Positions 1-5,430 of a stretch of DNA of 6,031 nt are shown here, one piece after another. The notes beneath the pieces are model-generated. The model saw nothing but the letters and a program-made list of their open reading frames with translations, was not told the origin of the DNA and did no database searches. The stretch spans positions 1 through 6,031 of the forward strand of contig DAOUSM010000062.1 of assembly GCA_030627225.1 (NCBI GenBank), read 5' to 3'. The position numbers were made by a program, and so were the translations under genes. This stretch comes from Candidatus Bathyarchaeota archaeon (GTDB lineage Archaea > Thermoproteota > Bathyarchaeia > Bathyarchaeales > Bathycorpusculaceae). Positions within the stretch are counted from its first letter, which is position 1. Each line of letters begins with the position of its first letter.

Positions 1-30
1 AAAACGTTACAAATTAGAGGGTGTCATATA

Positions 31-579
31 ATGAGCGTAGTTGAGAGAAAAGTTGGATATTTTATGGATTACGGTTCGCAAAACACAGAGAAAACCATAG
101 AAATTGTAAGAAACAGAATCCGGAGAGGCGACGTTAAAACAGTTGTTGTGGCAAGCACTTCCGGCGAAACCGGAGTTAAATTCGCAAAGGCACTTAAAGA
201 CGTTGCAAGCGTTATCGCTGTTTCATACGAAGAAATGAAACCCATGTATAAACGGCAAATCACCGAATTCGGCGGAAAAGCATTGGAAAAAGCGCATTTG
301 CCTCTGCATTCAAAAGGAATGGATGATGTAAGAAAAAGCTTCTACACGCTTGGACAGGGATTCAAAGTTGCAGTTGAAGTTATTTTGATAGCGGCTGATA
401 AAGGTGAGGTTAACCTTTACGGGGATGTCATAGGCGTTGGTGGAACCGGTAAAGGTGCAGACACTGCAGTAATCGCCAGAGCAACACCAACCAAAGAAAT
501 ATTCAGCGAAGAAGAAAACAAAAAACTGGAAATTCGAGAAATAATTGCCATGCCATTGAAAAAGAAATGGTGGAAATAA
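31..579 (+). CDS. Stand-alone pyruvate kinase C-terminal (alpha/beta)-like protein
   Basis: This 182-residue protein matches, from memory, the archaeal COG1751 family, which resembles the C-terminal alpha/beta domain of pyruvate kinase but lacks the catalytic barrel. It is therefore not expected to act as a pyruvate kinase. Visible landmarks are a strand followed by a Ser/Thr/Gly loop (ASTSGETG, residues 41-48), a second strand before SYEEMK (65-70), and a glycine-rich loop GVGGTGKGADTA (135-146) near the C-terminus. Both loops look suited to phosphate or nucleotide binding. Homologue structures, as I recall, carried FMN, but the function is not established. The length is normal for the family. 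The ATG start follows GAGGGTG (17-23) at a 7-base spacing. There is no signal peptide or membrane segment, so it should be cytosolic. The upstream promoter lies outside the window or very near its edge. Confidence 0.8.
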   Translation: MSVVERKVGYFMDYGSQNTEKTIEIVRNRIRRGDVKTVVVASTSGETGVKFAKALKDVASVIAVSYEEMKPMYKRQITEFGGKALEKAHLPLHSKGMDDVRKSFYTLGQGFKVAVEVILIAADKGEVNLYGDVIGVGGTGKGADTAVIARATPTKEIFSEEENKKLEIREIIAMPLKKKWWK

Positions 580-762
580 AAGCAGCAAAAGGGCGACCGC
601 ACAAGAGTGCACATAAATCTTTCACAACGAGTTTCTCCAGCGCCCGGCTATATTCTTAACGGAATATTACATGATATTTAGCGATTACCCACTTTTTACC
701 CTACAAATTCAGAAGAGCAAAAGTTTTTAGCCCTACACCTAAATAGAAAACGGTGTTTAAGC
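580..762. other. Intergenic region between the PK-C-like gene and pyrF
   Basis: I find no convincing gene here. It holds an imperfectly explained inverted repeat, ATATTC (650-655) and GAATAT (662-667), around a six-base loop, plus short T-runs (about 692-696) that could end the upstream transcript. The pyrF promoter probably lies near 722-746. Confidence 0.5.
722..731 (+). promoter_or_regulatory. Possible TATA box for pyrF
   Basis: The sequence around AGTTTTTAGC is T/A-rich and would place a transcript start near 752, about 10 bases before the GTG start. A competing box, CCTAAATAG near 738-746, would place the start near 768 and favour initiation at the ATG at 781. The choice between them is not settled by sequence alone. 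Confidence 0.3.
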
Positions 763-1542
763 GTGTCTTTCCGCCTTAAGATGGAGCAAACAGCAGAAAA
801 CAAAAAATCAAACATCATTTTGGCCCTAGACTTTCCCTTTGAAAAACCAGAAAACCGCGAAAACCTCTTCTTCAAGGCAGAACGCATTTTGGAAGCAGTG
901 CGCCCCTACATATGCGCTGTAAAGTTTAACCGTCACCTCATTCTTCCCTTCGGCACATTCAACGGCGTACAAAAACTTGTTAAAAAAGCCCACAACATGG
1001 AACTGCTGACAATAATGGACTGCAAAGTAAACGACATAGGCTCAACAAACCAAACAATCGCAGAATACTATTACGCTGCAGGCTTCGACGCCCTAACAGC
1101 CAACCCTTTCGTGGGATGGGAAGAAGGCTTAAAACCTGTTTTCGATGTTGCGCATAGACTGCAACGCGGCGTAATTCTCCTCGTCTACATGAGCCATAAA
1201 GGAGCAAGCGAAGGCTACGGACAAACAATCTTTAATGCGGAAACCGGCCAAAAAACACTCCAATACGTGTCATTCGCGAAAAAAGCCTTAAAATGGGATG
1301 CCGATGGTGTTGTTGTTGGTGCAACATACCCAGAAAAAATAAGAGAAGTGCACGAAATACTTGGCGAAAAAATCCCAATTTATTCACCTGGGATAGGCAT
1401 TCAAGGCGGAGCAATCGAATCAGCTTTGAAGGCGGGAGCACGCTACCTAATTGTTGGACGGACGATAACGCTTGCAGAAAATCCGGCTGAAACCGCGAGG
1501 AAAATCAGAGATCTCGCAAATCAATCTGTGAATCTCTTTTAG
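763..1542 (+). CDS. pyrF: Orotidine 5'-phosphate decarboxylase
   Basis: The enzyme decarboxylates OMP to UMP, the last step of de novo pyrimidine synthesis, as a TIM-barrel dimer in the cytosol. Of its 259 residues, the first strand carries ALDF with Asp23, and Lys54 lies in AVKFN. The catalytic D-x-K-x-x-D motif is DCKVND with Asp86, Lys88 and Asp91. The phosphate-binding end has VVGATYPE (184-191), SPGIGIQGG (208-216) and IVGRTI (230-235). The DIGST ending of the catalytic motif and the VVGAT-P block recall the longer type II and eukaryotic enzymes rather than the roughly 210-residue form common in archaea. The GTG start has GGTG at 752-755, 7 bases upstream; an ATG at 781 is an alternative that would remove six residues. 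It stands alone, converging on the arrestin-like gene with a 42-base gap. Confidence 0.9.
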   Translation: MSFRLKMEQTAENKKSNIILALDFPFEKPENRENLFFKAERILEAVRPYICAVKFNRHLILPFGTFNGVQKLVKKAHNMELLTIMDCKVNDIGSTNQTIAEYYYAAGFDALTANPFVGWEEGLKPVFDVAHRLQRGVILLVYMSHKGASEGYGQTIFNAETGQKTLQYVSFAKKALKWDADGVVVGATYPEKIREVHEILGEKIPIYSPGIGIQGGAIESALKAGARYLIVGRTITLAENPAETARKIRDLANQSVNLF

Positions 1543-1548
1543 CGTGAA

Positions 1549-1570
1549 GGAAAGTCAACTTATCGTTTCC
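1549..1570. terminator. Weak inverted repeat in the convergent pyrF / arrestin-like gap
   Basis: GGAAA (1549-1553) and TTTCC (1566-1570) can pair around a 12-base loop between the two convergent stop codons. The five-base stem lacks a strong T-run, so a role as a shared terminator is only a possibility. Confidence 0.2.
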
Positions 1571-1584
1571 GAACCGAGACGAAG

Positions 1585-2031
1585 CTAAGGGTTTATTTGA
1601 ATTTCCATGTCGTGGCCGGTTACATCTGGTCGACCCTTGACAGCTATTACTCCTTTCATTCTCCAAGTGTTCCTTGCATTATGACCATGGTAGGTTGGTG
1701 GGACGCCTGACGGGATTGATATGCTGAAGGGGAATTGTTGATTAAAACCATCGGTGATATGCATTCTTCCAGCTACTGAAACCTTTCCTTCATGCAGCTT
1801 AGCATTCTGCTCAGCCGTCACAGTTCTTGCTTCACTTCCAGAACCTTTCTTTTCAGTAGCCTTCGTCCACTCAATTACCCACATTTCAATTCTTAATTCA
1901 TCAGCATCAAACTCTTCCGATGACGAAACGCTAAACGTGCCTGTCATAGGTTCATTAAGATTAAACGCCTGCTTATCTAAGGTCACCGAGACAGTAGCTT
2001 TAGGTGCCTTAAACTTCTTTAAAAAACCCAT
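1585..2031 (-). CDS. Arrestin-like / Spo0M-like beta-sandwich protein
   Basis: This 148-residue protein is rich in alternating beta strands. It starts with a short basic segment (MGFLKKFKAPK), then a strand (ATVSVTLDKQAF, 12-23), NEPMTGTFSV (26-35) and SSEEFDADELRIEM (37-50). A charged loop (about 57-75) precedes a second half with FPFSISIP (100-107), PPTYHG (111-116) and MKGVIAVKGRPDVTG (125-139). The layout, with an early G-x-F/V strand and a late FPF-x-I-x-IP strand, recalls arrestin-fold proteins such as Spo0M and Vps26. The molecular role in archaea is unknown. The in-frame GTG codons at 2044-2046 and 2041-2043 would add five residues, but the ATG at 2031 sits just after GGTGGTGAGAAGGG, an ideal ribosome site, and fits a TATA box at 2063-2072. 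It is the last of three minus-strand genes, 82 bases after the RHH gene. Confidence 0.65.
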   Translation of the reverse strand: MGFLKKFKAPKATVSVTLDKQAFNLNEPMTGTFSVSSSEEFDADELRIEMWVIEWTKATEKKGSGSEARTVTAEQNAKLHEGKVSVAGRMHITDGFNQQFPFSISIPSGVPPTYHGHNARNTWRMKGVIAVKGRPDVTGHDMEIQINP

Positions 2032-2062
2032 AACCCTTCTCACCACCTATTATTTTATTGCG

Positions 2063-2072
2063 TATATCTAAA
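2063..2072 (-). promoter_or_regulatory. Probable TATA box of the arrestin-like gene
   Basis: On the minus strand the box reads TTTAGATATA. Its centre would place the transcript start near 2041, leaving about ten leader bases that still contain the GGTGAG ribosome site, and arguing for the ATG at 2031 as the true start. Confidence 0.45.
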
Positions 2073-2113
2073 CACATTATTCATTATGCTACGTTTTCAG
2101 TTTTTATAACTTG

Positions 2114-2266
2114 TCATCTTCCTCTTCTTTCCCAAAGTTCCTTTTTCAGCAAGTCTCTAACAGCAGACCTTATTGCTGCGCTTCTACTCGGATACATATT
2201 CGCCCTTACAAGCTCATCTAAACCTTCCAAATAAGCTTCAGGTAACAGGACCGTTACAAGTTTCAT
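2114..2266 (-). CDS. Small ribbon-helix-helix (CopG/Arc-type) DNA-binding protein
   Basis: Reading the minus strand from the ATG at 2266 gives a 50-residue protein. It has the classic RHH plan: a short N-terminal strand KLVTVLLP (2-9) that would insert into the major groove as a dimer, a first helix (about 10-23, EAYLEGLDELVRAN), a turn YPSRSAA (25-31) with the usual S-R-S at the helix cap, and a second helix ending LLKKELWERRGR. The basic tail is typical. Such proteins are usually repressors, often of their own gene, and are also antitoxins; no toxin-like partner is obvious beside it. The ribosome site GGGTGA (2277-2272) lies 5 bases before the start. Neighbours are a helical orphan upstream and the arrestin-like gene downstream on the same strand. 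The target genes are unknown. Confidence 0.85.
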   Translation of the reverse strand: MKLVTVLLPEAYLEGLDELVRANMYPSRSAAIRSAVRDLLKKELWERRGR

Positions 2267-2283
2267 CAATTTCACCCTTGAAT

Positions 2284-2301
2284 ATGTTATGTAGATAATA
2301 T
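2284..2301. promoter_or_regulatory. Candidate operator palindrome upstream of the RHH gene
   Basis: ATGTTAT (2284-2290) and ATAATAT (2295-2301) form an inverted repeat with one mismatch around the spacer GTAG. It covers the predicted transcript start of the RHH gene, the place where an autorepressor would bind. The stretch is AT-rich, so chance similarity is possible. Confidence 0.35.
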
Positions 2302-2305
2302 GTGG

Positions 2306-2315
2306 TAAATATAAG
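2306..2315 (-). promoter_or_regulatory. Probable TATA box of the RHH gene
   Basis: The minus strand reads CTTATATTTA, a good archaeal TATA-like box. It places the transcript start near 2284, about 18 bases before the ATG, so the leader keeps the GGGTGA site. It lies inside the gap after the upstream gene, suggesting that the RHH gene has its own promoter. Confidence 0.5.
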
Positions 2316-2329
2316 ATTTGATTAAACCT

Positions 2330-2671
2330 TCAGATTCGAAGGCTATGTTGAGTAGTCCACACGTCCTTCAACAAGTCTTGGAAGGTTTTGTATACATCTT
2401 CCATGTAAAGCGTCCGGCTTCTGATTCCTTCCTGAACTGTCCCAGTTGCGATCAGAACTGTGCCCACTGTTTCGCTTATCGGGGTGGGTTCAGGAAAAAC
2501 TATTAACGCTAAACCAAGTTTTATGAGCTTTGAGTTGTTTCCATCACGCCGCAACTGCTTTGTAGTCTTTACCTCTTTAATTGTCCCTTTCACAGCTTGC
2601 AGCAAATCCACATAGCTTTCGTTCAACTCCTTCAAAGTATTAACCATAGTCTTCATTTCGTCAGTCTTCAT
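2330..2671 (-). CDS. Hypothetical helical protein with a hydrophobic Pro-containing hairpin
   Basis: I do not recognise a characterised family, although I believe similar proteins occur in related archaea. The 113 residues fall into three parts. Residues 1-40 form a charged amphipathic helix that could be a coiled coil (MKTMVNTLKELNESYVDLL). Residues 49-80 are hydrophobic, LIKLGLALIVF then PEPTPIS then ETVGTVLIATGTV, resembling two short helices joined by a proline turn; this could dip into a membrane or be the core of a helical bundle. Residues 85-113 form another charged helix. There is no signal peptide or catalytic motif. The ATG at 2671 follows GGGTG (2683-2679) at a 7-base spacing; an ATG five codons in is less well supported. 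It is the first minus-strand gene of the cluster, 63 bases before the RHH gene. Confidence 0.65.
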   Translation of the reverse strand: MKTDEMKTMVNTLKELNESYVDLLQAVKGTIKEVKTTKQLRRDGNNSKLIKLGLALIVFPEPTPISETVGTVLIATGTVQEGIRSRTLYMEDVYKTFQDLLKDVWTTQHSLRI

Positions 2672-3064
2672 TGAAACACACCCACTTCTCTTTAGTATAC
2701 AATGTTAGAACAGAAAAACTTTAACTCCTTAAAATGCGCTCACGCAGAGTTTCTCTCTTCTGGAAAAACCACAGATTTTAATAAATGATTTGAAATTGGC
2801 CGTCTCTGTTCTAAGCGTTTTATCGTTAATAGTGAAATGTTGCAAGCATTAGACAGAAACCTCACCAAAATTATCATCTTAAAACCTTAATAATCTACGA
2901 AATGGCTGTTAGGAGGTTCGGAAACCCTTATCGGATAAACGTTGCGCTTACGTCTTGCTGTCTGATGATAAGGTTCTTGGTGCTCTAAGACGCCGCGAGG
3001 CGGTAAATACTTAAATCGCGAAAAACGCAAATCATTTGACAGTTTAAAGGAAGGGCTGTTAAAA
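2672..3064. other. Gene-free region between divergent genes, with clustered inverted repeats
   Basis: About 390 bases hold no gene I can support. Near 2715-2724 the minus strand has a weak TATA-like TTAAAGTTTT for the helical orphan. From 2911 to 3003 there are several short inverted repeats: GGTT/AACC (2915-2926), the palindrome TTATCGGATAA (2928-2938), CGTCTT (2951-2956) pairing with AAGACG (2987-2992), and CCGC/GCGG (2993-3003). The guaA promoter follows at 3007-3016. A small RNA is possible but unproven. Confidence 0.4.
3007..3016 (+). promoter_or_regulatory. Probable TATA box of guaA
   Basis: ATACTTAAAT would put the transcript start near 3037, giving a leader of about 28 bases that includes the purine-rich ribosome site GGAAGGG (3049-3055). 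The structured segment just upstream would then lie outside the mRNA. Confidence 0.45.
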
Positions 3065-4267
3065 TTGGAAATGTTTAACCCAGAAAAGTTCGTTGAGGCC
3101 CAAATTGAAGAGTTGAGAAAGAGCCTTGGCAACGAAAAAGCCTTGGTGGCTGTTTCTGGAGGTGTTGACAGCACAACATGCGCCGTGCTGACACATAAGG
3201 CAATAGGTAAGAATCTTGTCTGCGTAATGTTGGATGACGCTTTTATGCGGGAGGGCGAACCAGAGCGTATAGCCGAAATCTTGTCTAAACCGCCTTTCAA
3301 TGTACCGTTAAAAATAGTCAATGTCCGCGAACGCTTCCTAAAAGCCATGAAAGGCTTAAGAGACGCTGAAGAAAAACGGAAAAGGTTCCGTGAAACCTTC
3401 TATCAAGTCCTAGGCGAAACAGCCAAAAAAGAAGCCTGCAAAATCCTCGTGCAAGGCACAATACGCGCAGACATTGAGGAAACAGTTAGCGGTATAAAAA
3501 CCCAGCACAACGTTCTGGAGCAGATGGGCATAAACCCTATGAAACGCTTCGGTTTCAAAGTTGTTGAGCCCCTTGTAACCCTATACAAGGAACAGGTGAG
3601 AATGGTTGCAAGATATTTAGGGTTGCCAGCTGAGATTTCTGAAAGACAACCATTTCCAGGACCAGGCTTGTCGGTACGCACTGTCGGAGAAATCCATCCC
3701 GACAAGTTAGAGACTTTAAAAAAGGCTACAACCATTGTTGAACGTGAACTTACGCAGCATAAGCCCAGCCAATACTTCGCCGCAATCATCGACAAAGAGG
3801 AATCACTACAGCAATCCGGGATTGTCCACATTCAAGAAACTACGGCACGGATTCTCAACGTCCCCTCAAGAAATGTTCATGTAAAAATATTCAGAGATAA
3901 GGCTACTGGAGTGAAGGGTGGCGAAAGACGTTACGGTGGAATAGTGGGCATAAAGGTTGAAACTATGAATGGAAAGGTCCATCAAACAGCTATTCGAAAC
4001 CTTGTTTCCCTTCAAGCAAGGATAATAACTGAAAACCCAGCGGTTGCGAGAATCTTCTATGCAGTTAAGGACTTACCTGAGAAAAAACCCTTTGTTATTG
4101 GCATAAGGTCCGTCCAAACCAAGAACTTCTTGACTGCGCAAATTTCAGAAATACCGTGGACAACACTGAACGCAGTTGCGGAAAAAATAATTGAGAAATG
4201 CTCGAACGTTTCCACAGTTTATTATGATGTTACTCCGAAGCCTCCTGCAACCATTGAAATGGAATAG
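3065..4267 (+). CDS. guaA: GMP synthase, ATP-pyrophosphatase (synthetase) subunit with enlarged dimerization domain
   Basis: This subunit adenylates XMP with ATP and converts it to GMP with ammonia, the last step of GMP synthesis; in archaea the glutaminase is usually a separate protein, and it is not in this window. The PP-loop SGGVDS is at residues 31-36. QGTIRADIEETVSG with IKTQHN (130-149) matches the lid and nucleotide region with Lys145, and PFPGPGLSVRTVGE (196-209) is the XMP-site signature. The end, VYYDVTPKPPATIEME (385-400), is the family hallmark. At 400 residues it is about 80-90 longer than the usual archaeal subunit: residues about 268-335 look like a second copy of the dimerization fold found at 342-400, as in human GMPS. 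The TTG start has GGAAGGG (3049-3055) 9 bases upstream; the ATG at 3071 gives the family-like MFNPEKF and is a close alternative. Confidence 0.92.
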   Translation: MEMFNPEKFVEAQIEELRKSLGNEKALVAVSGGVDSTTCAVLTHKAIGKNLVCVMLDDAFMREGEPERIAEILSKPPFNVPLKIVNVRERFLKAMKGLRDAEEKRKRFRETFYQVLGETAKKEACKILVQGTIRADIEETVSGIKTQHNVLEQMGINPMKRFGFKVVEPLVTLYKEQVRMVARYLGLPAEISERQPFPGPGLSVRTVGEIHPDKLETLKKATTIVERELTQHKPSQYFAAIIDKEESLQQSGIVHIQETTARILNVPSRNVHVKIFRDKATGVKGGERRYGGIVGIKVETMNGKVHQTAIRNLVSLQARIITENPAVARIFYAVKDLPEKKPFVIGIRSVQTKNFLTAQISEIPWTTLNAVAEKIIEKCSNVSTVYYDVTPKPPATIEME

Positions 4268-4281
4268 GACGTATCAAGAAA

Positions 4282-4290
4282 CGTATAAGT
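4282..4290 (+). promoter_or_regulatory. Probable TATA box of the arcadin-1-like gene
   Basis: CGTATAAGT lies in the 54-base gap after guaA. It would start a transcript near 4312, a leader of about ten bases holding GTGA 6 bases before the ATG, so this gene need not depend on guaA transcription. Confidence 0.4.
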
Positions 4291-4321
4291 GCTTCCGAAT
4301 GCTCTACAACTGTGAATAGCC

Positions 4322-4651
4322 ATGTTTCGTGTTAGAGTAAACAAAATCGAATCCATCCGGGACTTAGACGGCAACCTTGGAAAACGCATAGAATTAGTTG
4401 AAGAACGGCAGATTCCACGCTTTGTTGTTAGACCCAAAACTGACGAGGCGAAAATGGTGCAAGACGTTCTACAAGCCGTGCAGCAACAACTACCAATGTT
4501 TCCGGCGGCAAGAACACAGTTTACAATTCCAAAAATAATTCTGTTCTTAACGGAGCAAGAATATGAACGCTTAGGCATAGACTTTGATGTAAACCAAATC
4601 TACGAAATAACGCTTGAGAATCAAGCCATAAAGTTCAAGAAAACTGCATGA
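4322..4651 (+). CDS. Small conserved archaeal protein, possibly arcadin-1-like
   Basis: The 109-residue protein begins with MFRVRVNKIESIRDLDG, continues with a beta-rich stretch GKRIELVEER (20-29), a helix with MVQDVLQAVQQQLPMFP (45-61), and ends with IILFLTEQEYERLGIDFDVNQIYEITLE (72-99) followed by AIKFKK. The pattern of a strand, then LFLTEEEYE-LG-DF-VNQ-YE, is one I associate with arcadin-1, an accessory protein of the crenactin cytoskeleton cluster. That link rests on memory, and no crenactin gene is present here. It has no membrane segment or enzyme motif. It lies 54 bases after guaA with its own promoter and overlaps the convergent gene on the other strand by 17 bases at the stops. A different small alpha/beta family remains possible. 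Confidence 0.7.
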   Translation: MFRVRVNKIESIRDLDGNLGKRIELVEERQIPRFVVRPKTDEAKMVQDVLQAVQQQLPMFPAARTQFTIPKIILFLTEQEYERLGIDFDVNQIYEITLENQAIKFKKTA

Positions 4652-4970
4652 CCTCTTTTCTTATATGCGTCAATGCTGAATGTTTCGGATGAAAGGACAA
4701 GACAAAAATCATGTTCCTTAAAGCCTTGTAAACTTCTTCTATGCTGGATTCTCCGTTTTTATTGCAGTAAATCGGAATGGGCTCTTCCTCACCGTTCTTA
4801 TAGTAAACGTATATGGGTGCAAACTTCTCCCTAAAAGTAACAATTTCAACATCCAACTTCAGCAGCTTAGCCATCTTTTCAGTTGCAATGCTAACAGATT
4901 TTAATCGCTTTCCATGAGACGCGAAACCCGAGGCGTAAACCAACAATTTTCCATTACAATTCTCCAACAT
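4635..4970 (-). CDS. Hypothetical protein, alpha/beta, unrecognised
   Basis: I do not recognise this 111-residue protein. It opens with a strand KLLVYASGFASHGKRL (8-23), a helix SVSIATEKMAKLLKL (26-40), strands DVEIVTF (41-47) and APIYVYYKNG (51-60), then PIPIYCN (65-71), a helix SSIEEVYKALRNM (76-88) and a last strand IFVLSF. The alternation suggests a small alpha/beta fold, perhaps thioredoxin- or Rossmann-like, with cysteines at 5 and 70 but no CxxC pair. Two starts compete: an ATG at 4976 touches the GGTGA site (4981-4977) directly, whereas the ATG at 4970 has a normal 6-base spacing, so I chose 4970. Its end overlaps the stop region of the plus-strand neighbour by 17 bases, and it diverges from acylphosphatase. 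The composition looks like its neighbours and the reading frame is intact. Confidence 0.6.
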   Translation of the reverse strand: MLENCNGKLLVYASGFASHGKRLKSVSIATEKMAKLLKLDVEIVTFREKFAPIYVYYKNGEEEPIPIYCNKNGESSIEEVYKALRNMIFVLSFHPKHSALTHIRKEVMQFS

Positions 4971-5003
4971 GCACATTCACCAAAAACTCGACAATATGCA
5001 GAC

Positions 5004-5013
5004 AATTTTTAAA
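5004..5013 (-). promoter_or_regulatory. Probable TATA box of the 4970-4635 gene
   Basis: The minus strand reads TTTAAAAATT, placing the transcript start near 4983. The leader would be about a dozen bases and include GGTGA, matching the ATG at 4970 better than the one at 4976. Confidence 0.4.
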
Positions 5014-5066
5014 GCAAGCGATGAAACGACACTTTTAAACTGTGGAGAGAGACAAGTTAAAGTGAA

Positions 5067-5076
5067 AATTATAAAG
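5067..5076 (+). promoter_or_regulatory. Probable TATA box of acylphosphatase
   Basis: AATTATAAAG, preceded by the purine-rich AGTGAAA that could serve as a BRE, would start a transcript near 5097 and leave a leader of about 30 bases. Confidence 0.45.
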
Positions 5077-5128
5077 CTCTAAAACTGCACAAGTTCTCAG
5101 GAATTATCCAACGGCAAACGGTGAAACC

Positions 5129-5416
5129 ATGAAGGTTAGAGCGCACGTCTTTGTAAGCGGCAGGGTTCAAGGAGTTTTCTTCAGGTCAGAAACAAGATAT
5201 GAGGCTAAGAAACGCGGCGTGAAGGGTTGGGTTCGCAACCTGCCAGATGGTAGGGTTGAAGCAGTCTTTGAAGGAGAGGAAAAAAGCGTGAAAGAGCTTA
5301 TAGAATTCTGTAAACGGGGGCCGCCTAGAGCAAGAGTTACGGGCATAAATGTCATATGGGAAAATTATGCTGGCGAGTTTAAAGACTTTGAAATGAGATA
5401 TGGATATCGATTCTAA
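5129..5416 (+). CDS. acyP: Acylphosphatase
   Basis: Acylphosphatase hydrolyses carboxyl-phosphate bonds such as those of acetyl phosphate, 1,3-bisphosphoglycerate and carbamoyl phosphate. The 95-residue length is typical. The first signature, GRVQGVFFR (11-19), ends in the phosphate-binding Arg19, and the second, GWVRNLPDGRVEAVFEG (33-49), contains the catalytic Asn37. A helix KSVKELIEFCKRGPP (52-66) and the edge strands RVTGINVIW and FKDFEMRYGYRF complete the ferredoxin-like fold. Both family signatures are intact, so activity is expected. The ATG follows GGTGA (5120-5124) at a 4-base spacing. It is cytosolic, with no signal peptide. It is transcribed alone, converging on the coiled-coil gene with only 14 bases between the stop codons. 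Confidence 0.95.
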   Translation: MKVRAHVFVSGRVQGVFFRSETRYEAKKRGVKGWVRNLPDGRVEAVFEGEEKSVKELIEFCKRGPPRARVTGINVIWENYAGEFKDFEMRYGYRF

Positions 5417-5430
5417 GCGGCAGCGTTTCT

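Noticed and set aside
310..614. Two minus-strand reading frames across the end of the first gene
   Set aside because: They are antisense to a well-conserved protein and rich in Phe and Ser runs expected from the reverse of Lys/Glu-rich coding sequence.
2114..2671. Toxin-antitoxin pair made of the RHH protein and the helical orphan
   Set aside because: The neighbour has no RelE-, PIN- or other toxin-like motif, and the two genes are 63 bases apart with a separate promoter.
2740..2877. Minus-strand 45-codon reading frame starting at 2877
   Set aside because: No clear ribosome site or recognisable protein pattern; composition looks like non-coding sequence.
2963..2968. TGATGA as box C of a C/D guide RNA
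   Set aside because: No matching D, D' or C' boxes occur at the required distances.
2672..3064. Purine riboswitch upstream of guaA
   Set aside because: No recognisable purine-riboswitch core is visible, and the likely guaA promoter lies downstream of the inverted repeats.
2887..3348. Long minus-strand reading frame overlapping the guaA start
   Set aside because: Most of it is antisense to the conserved PP-loop region of guaA and its protein shows no domain-like pattern.
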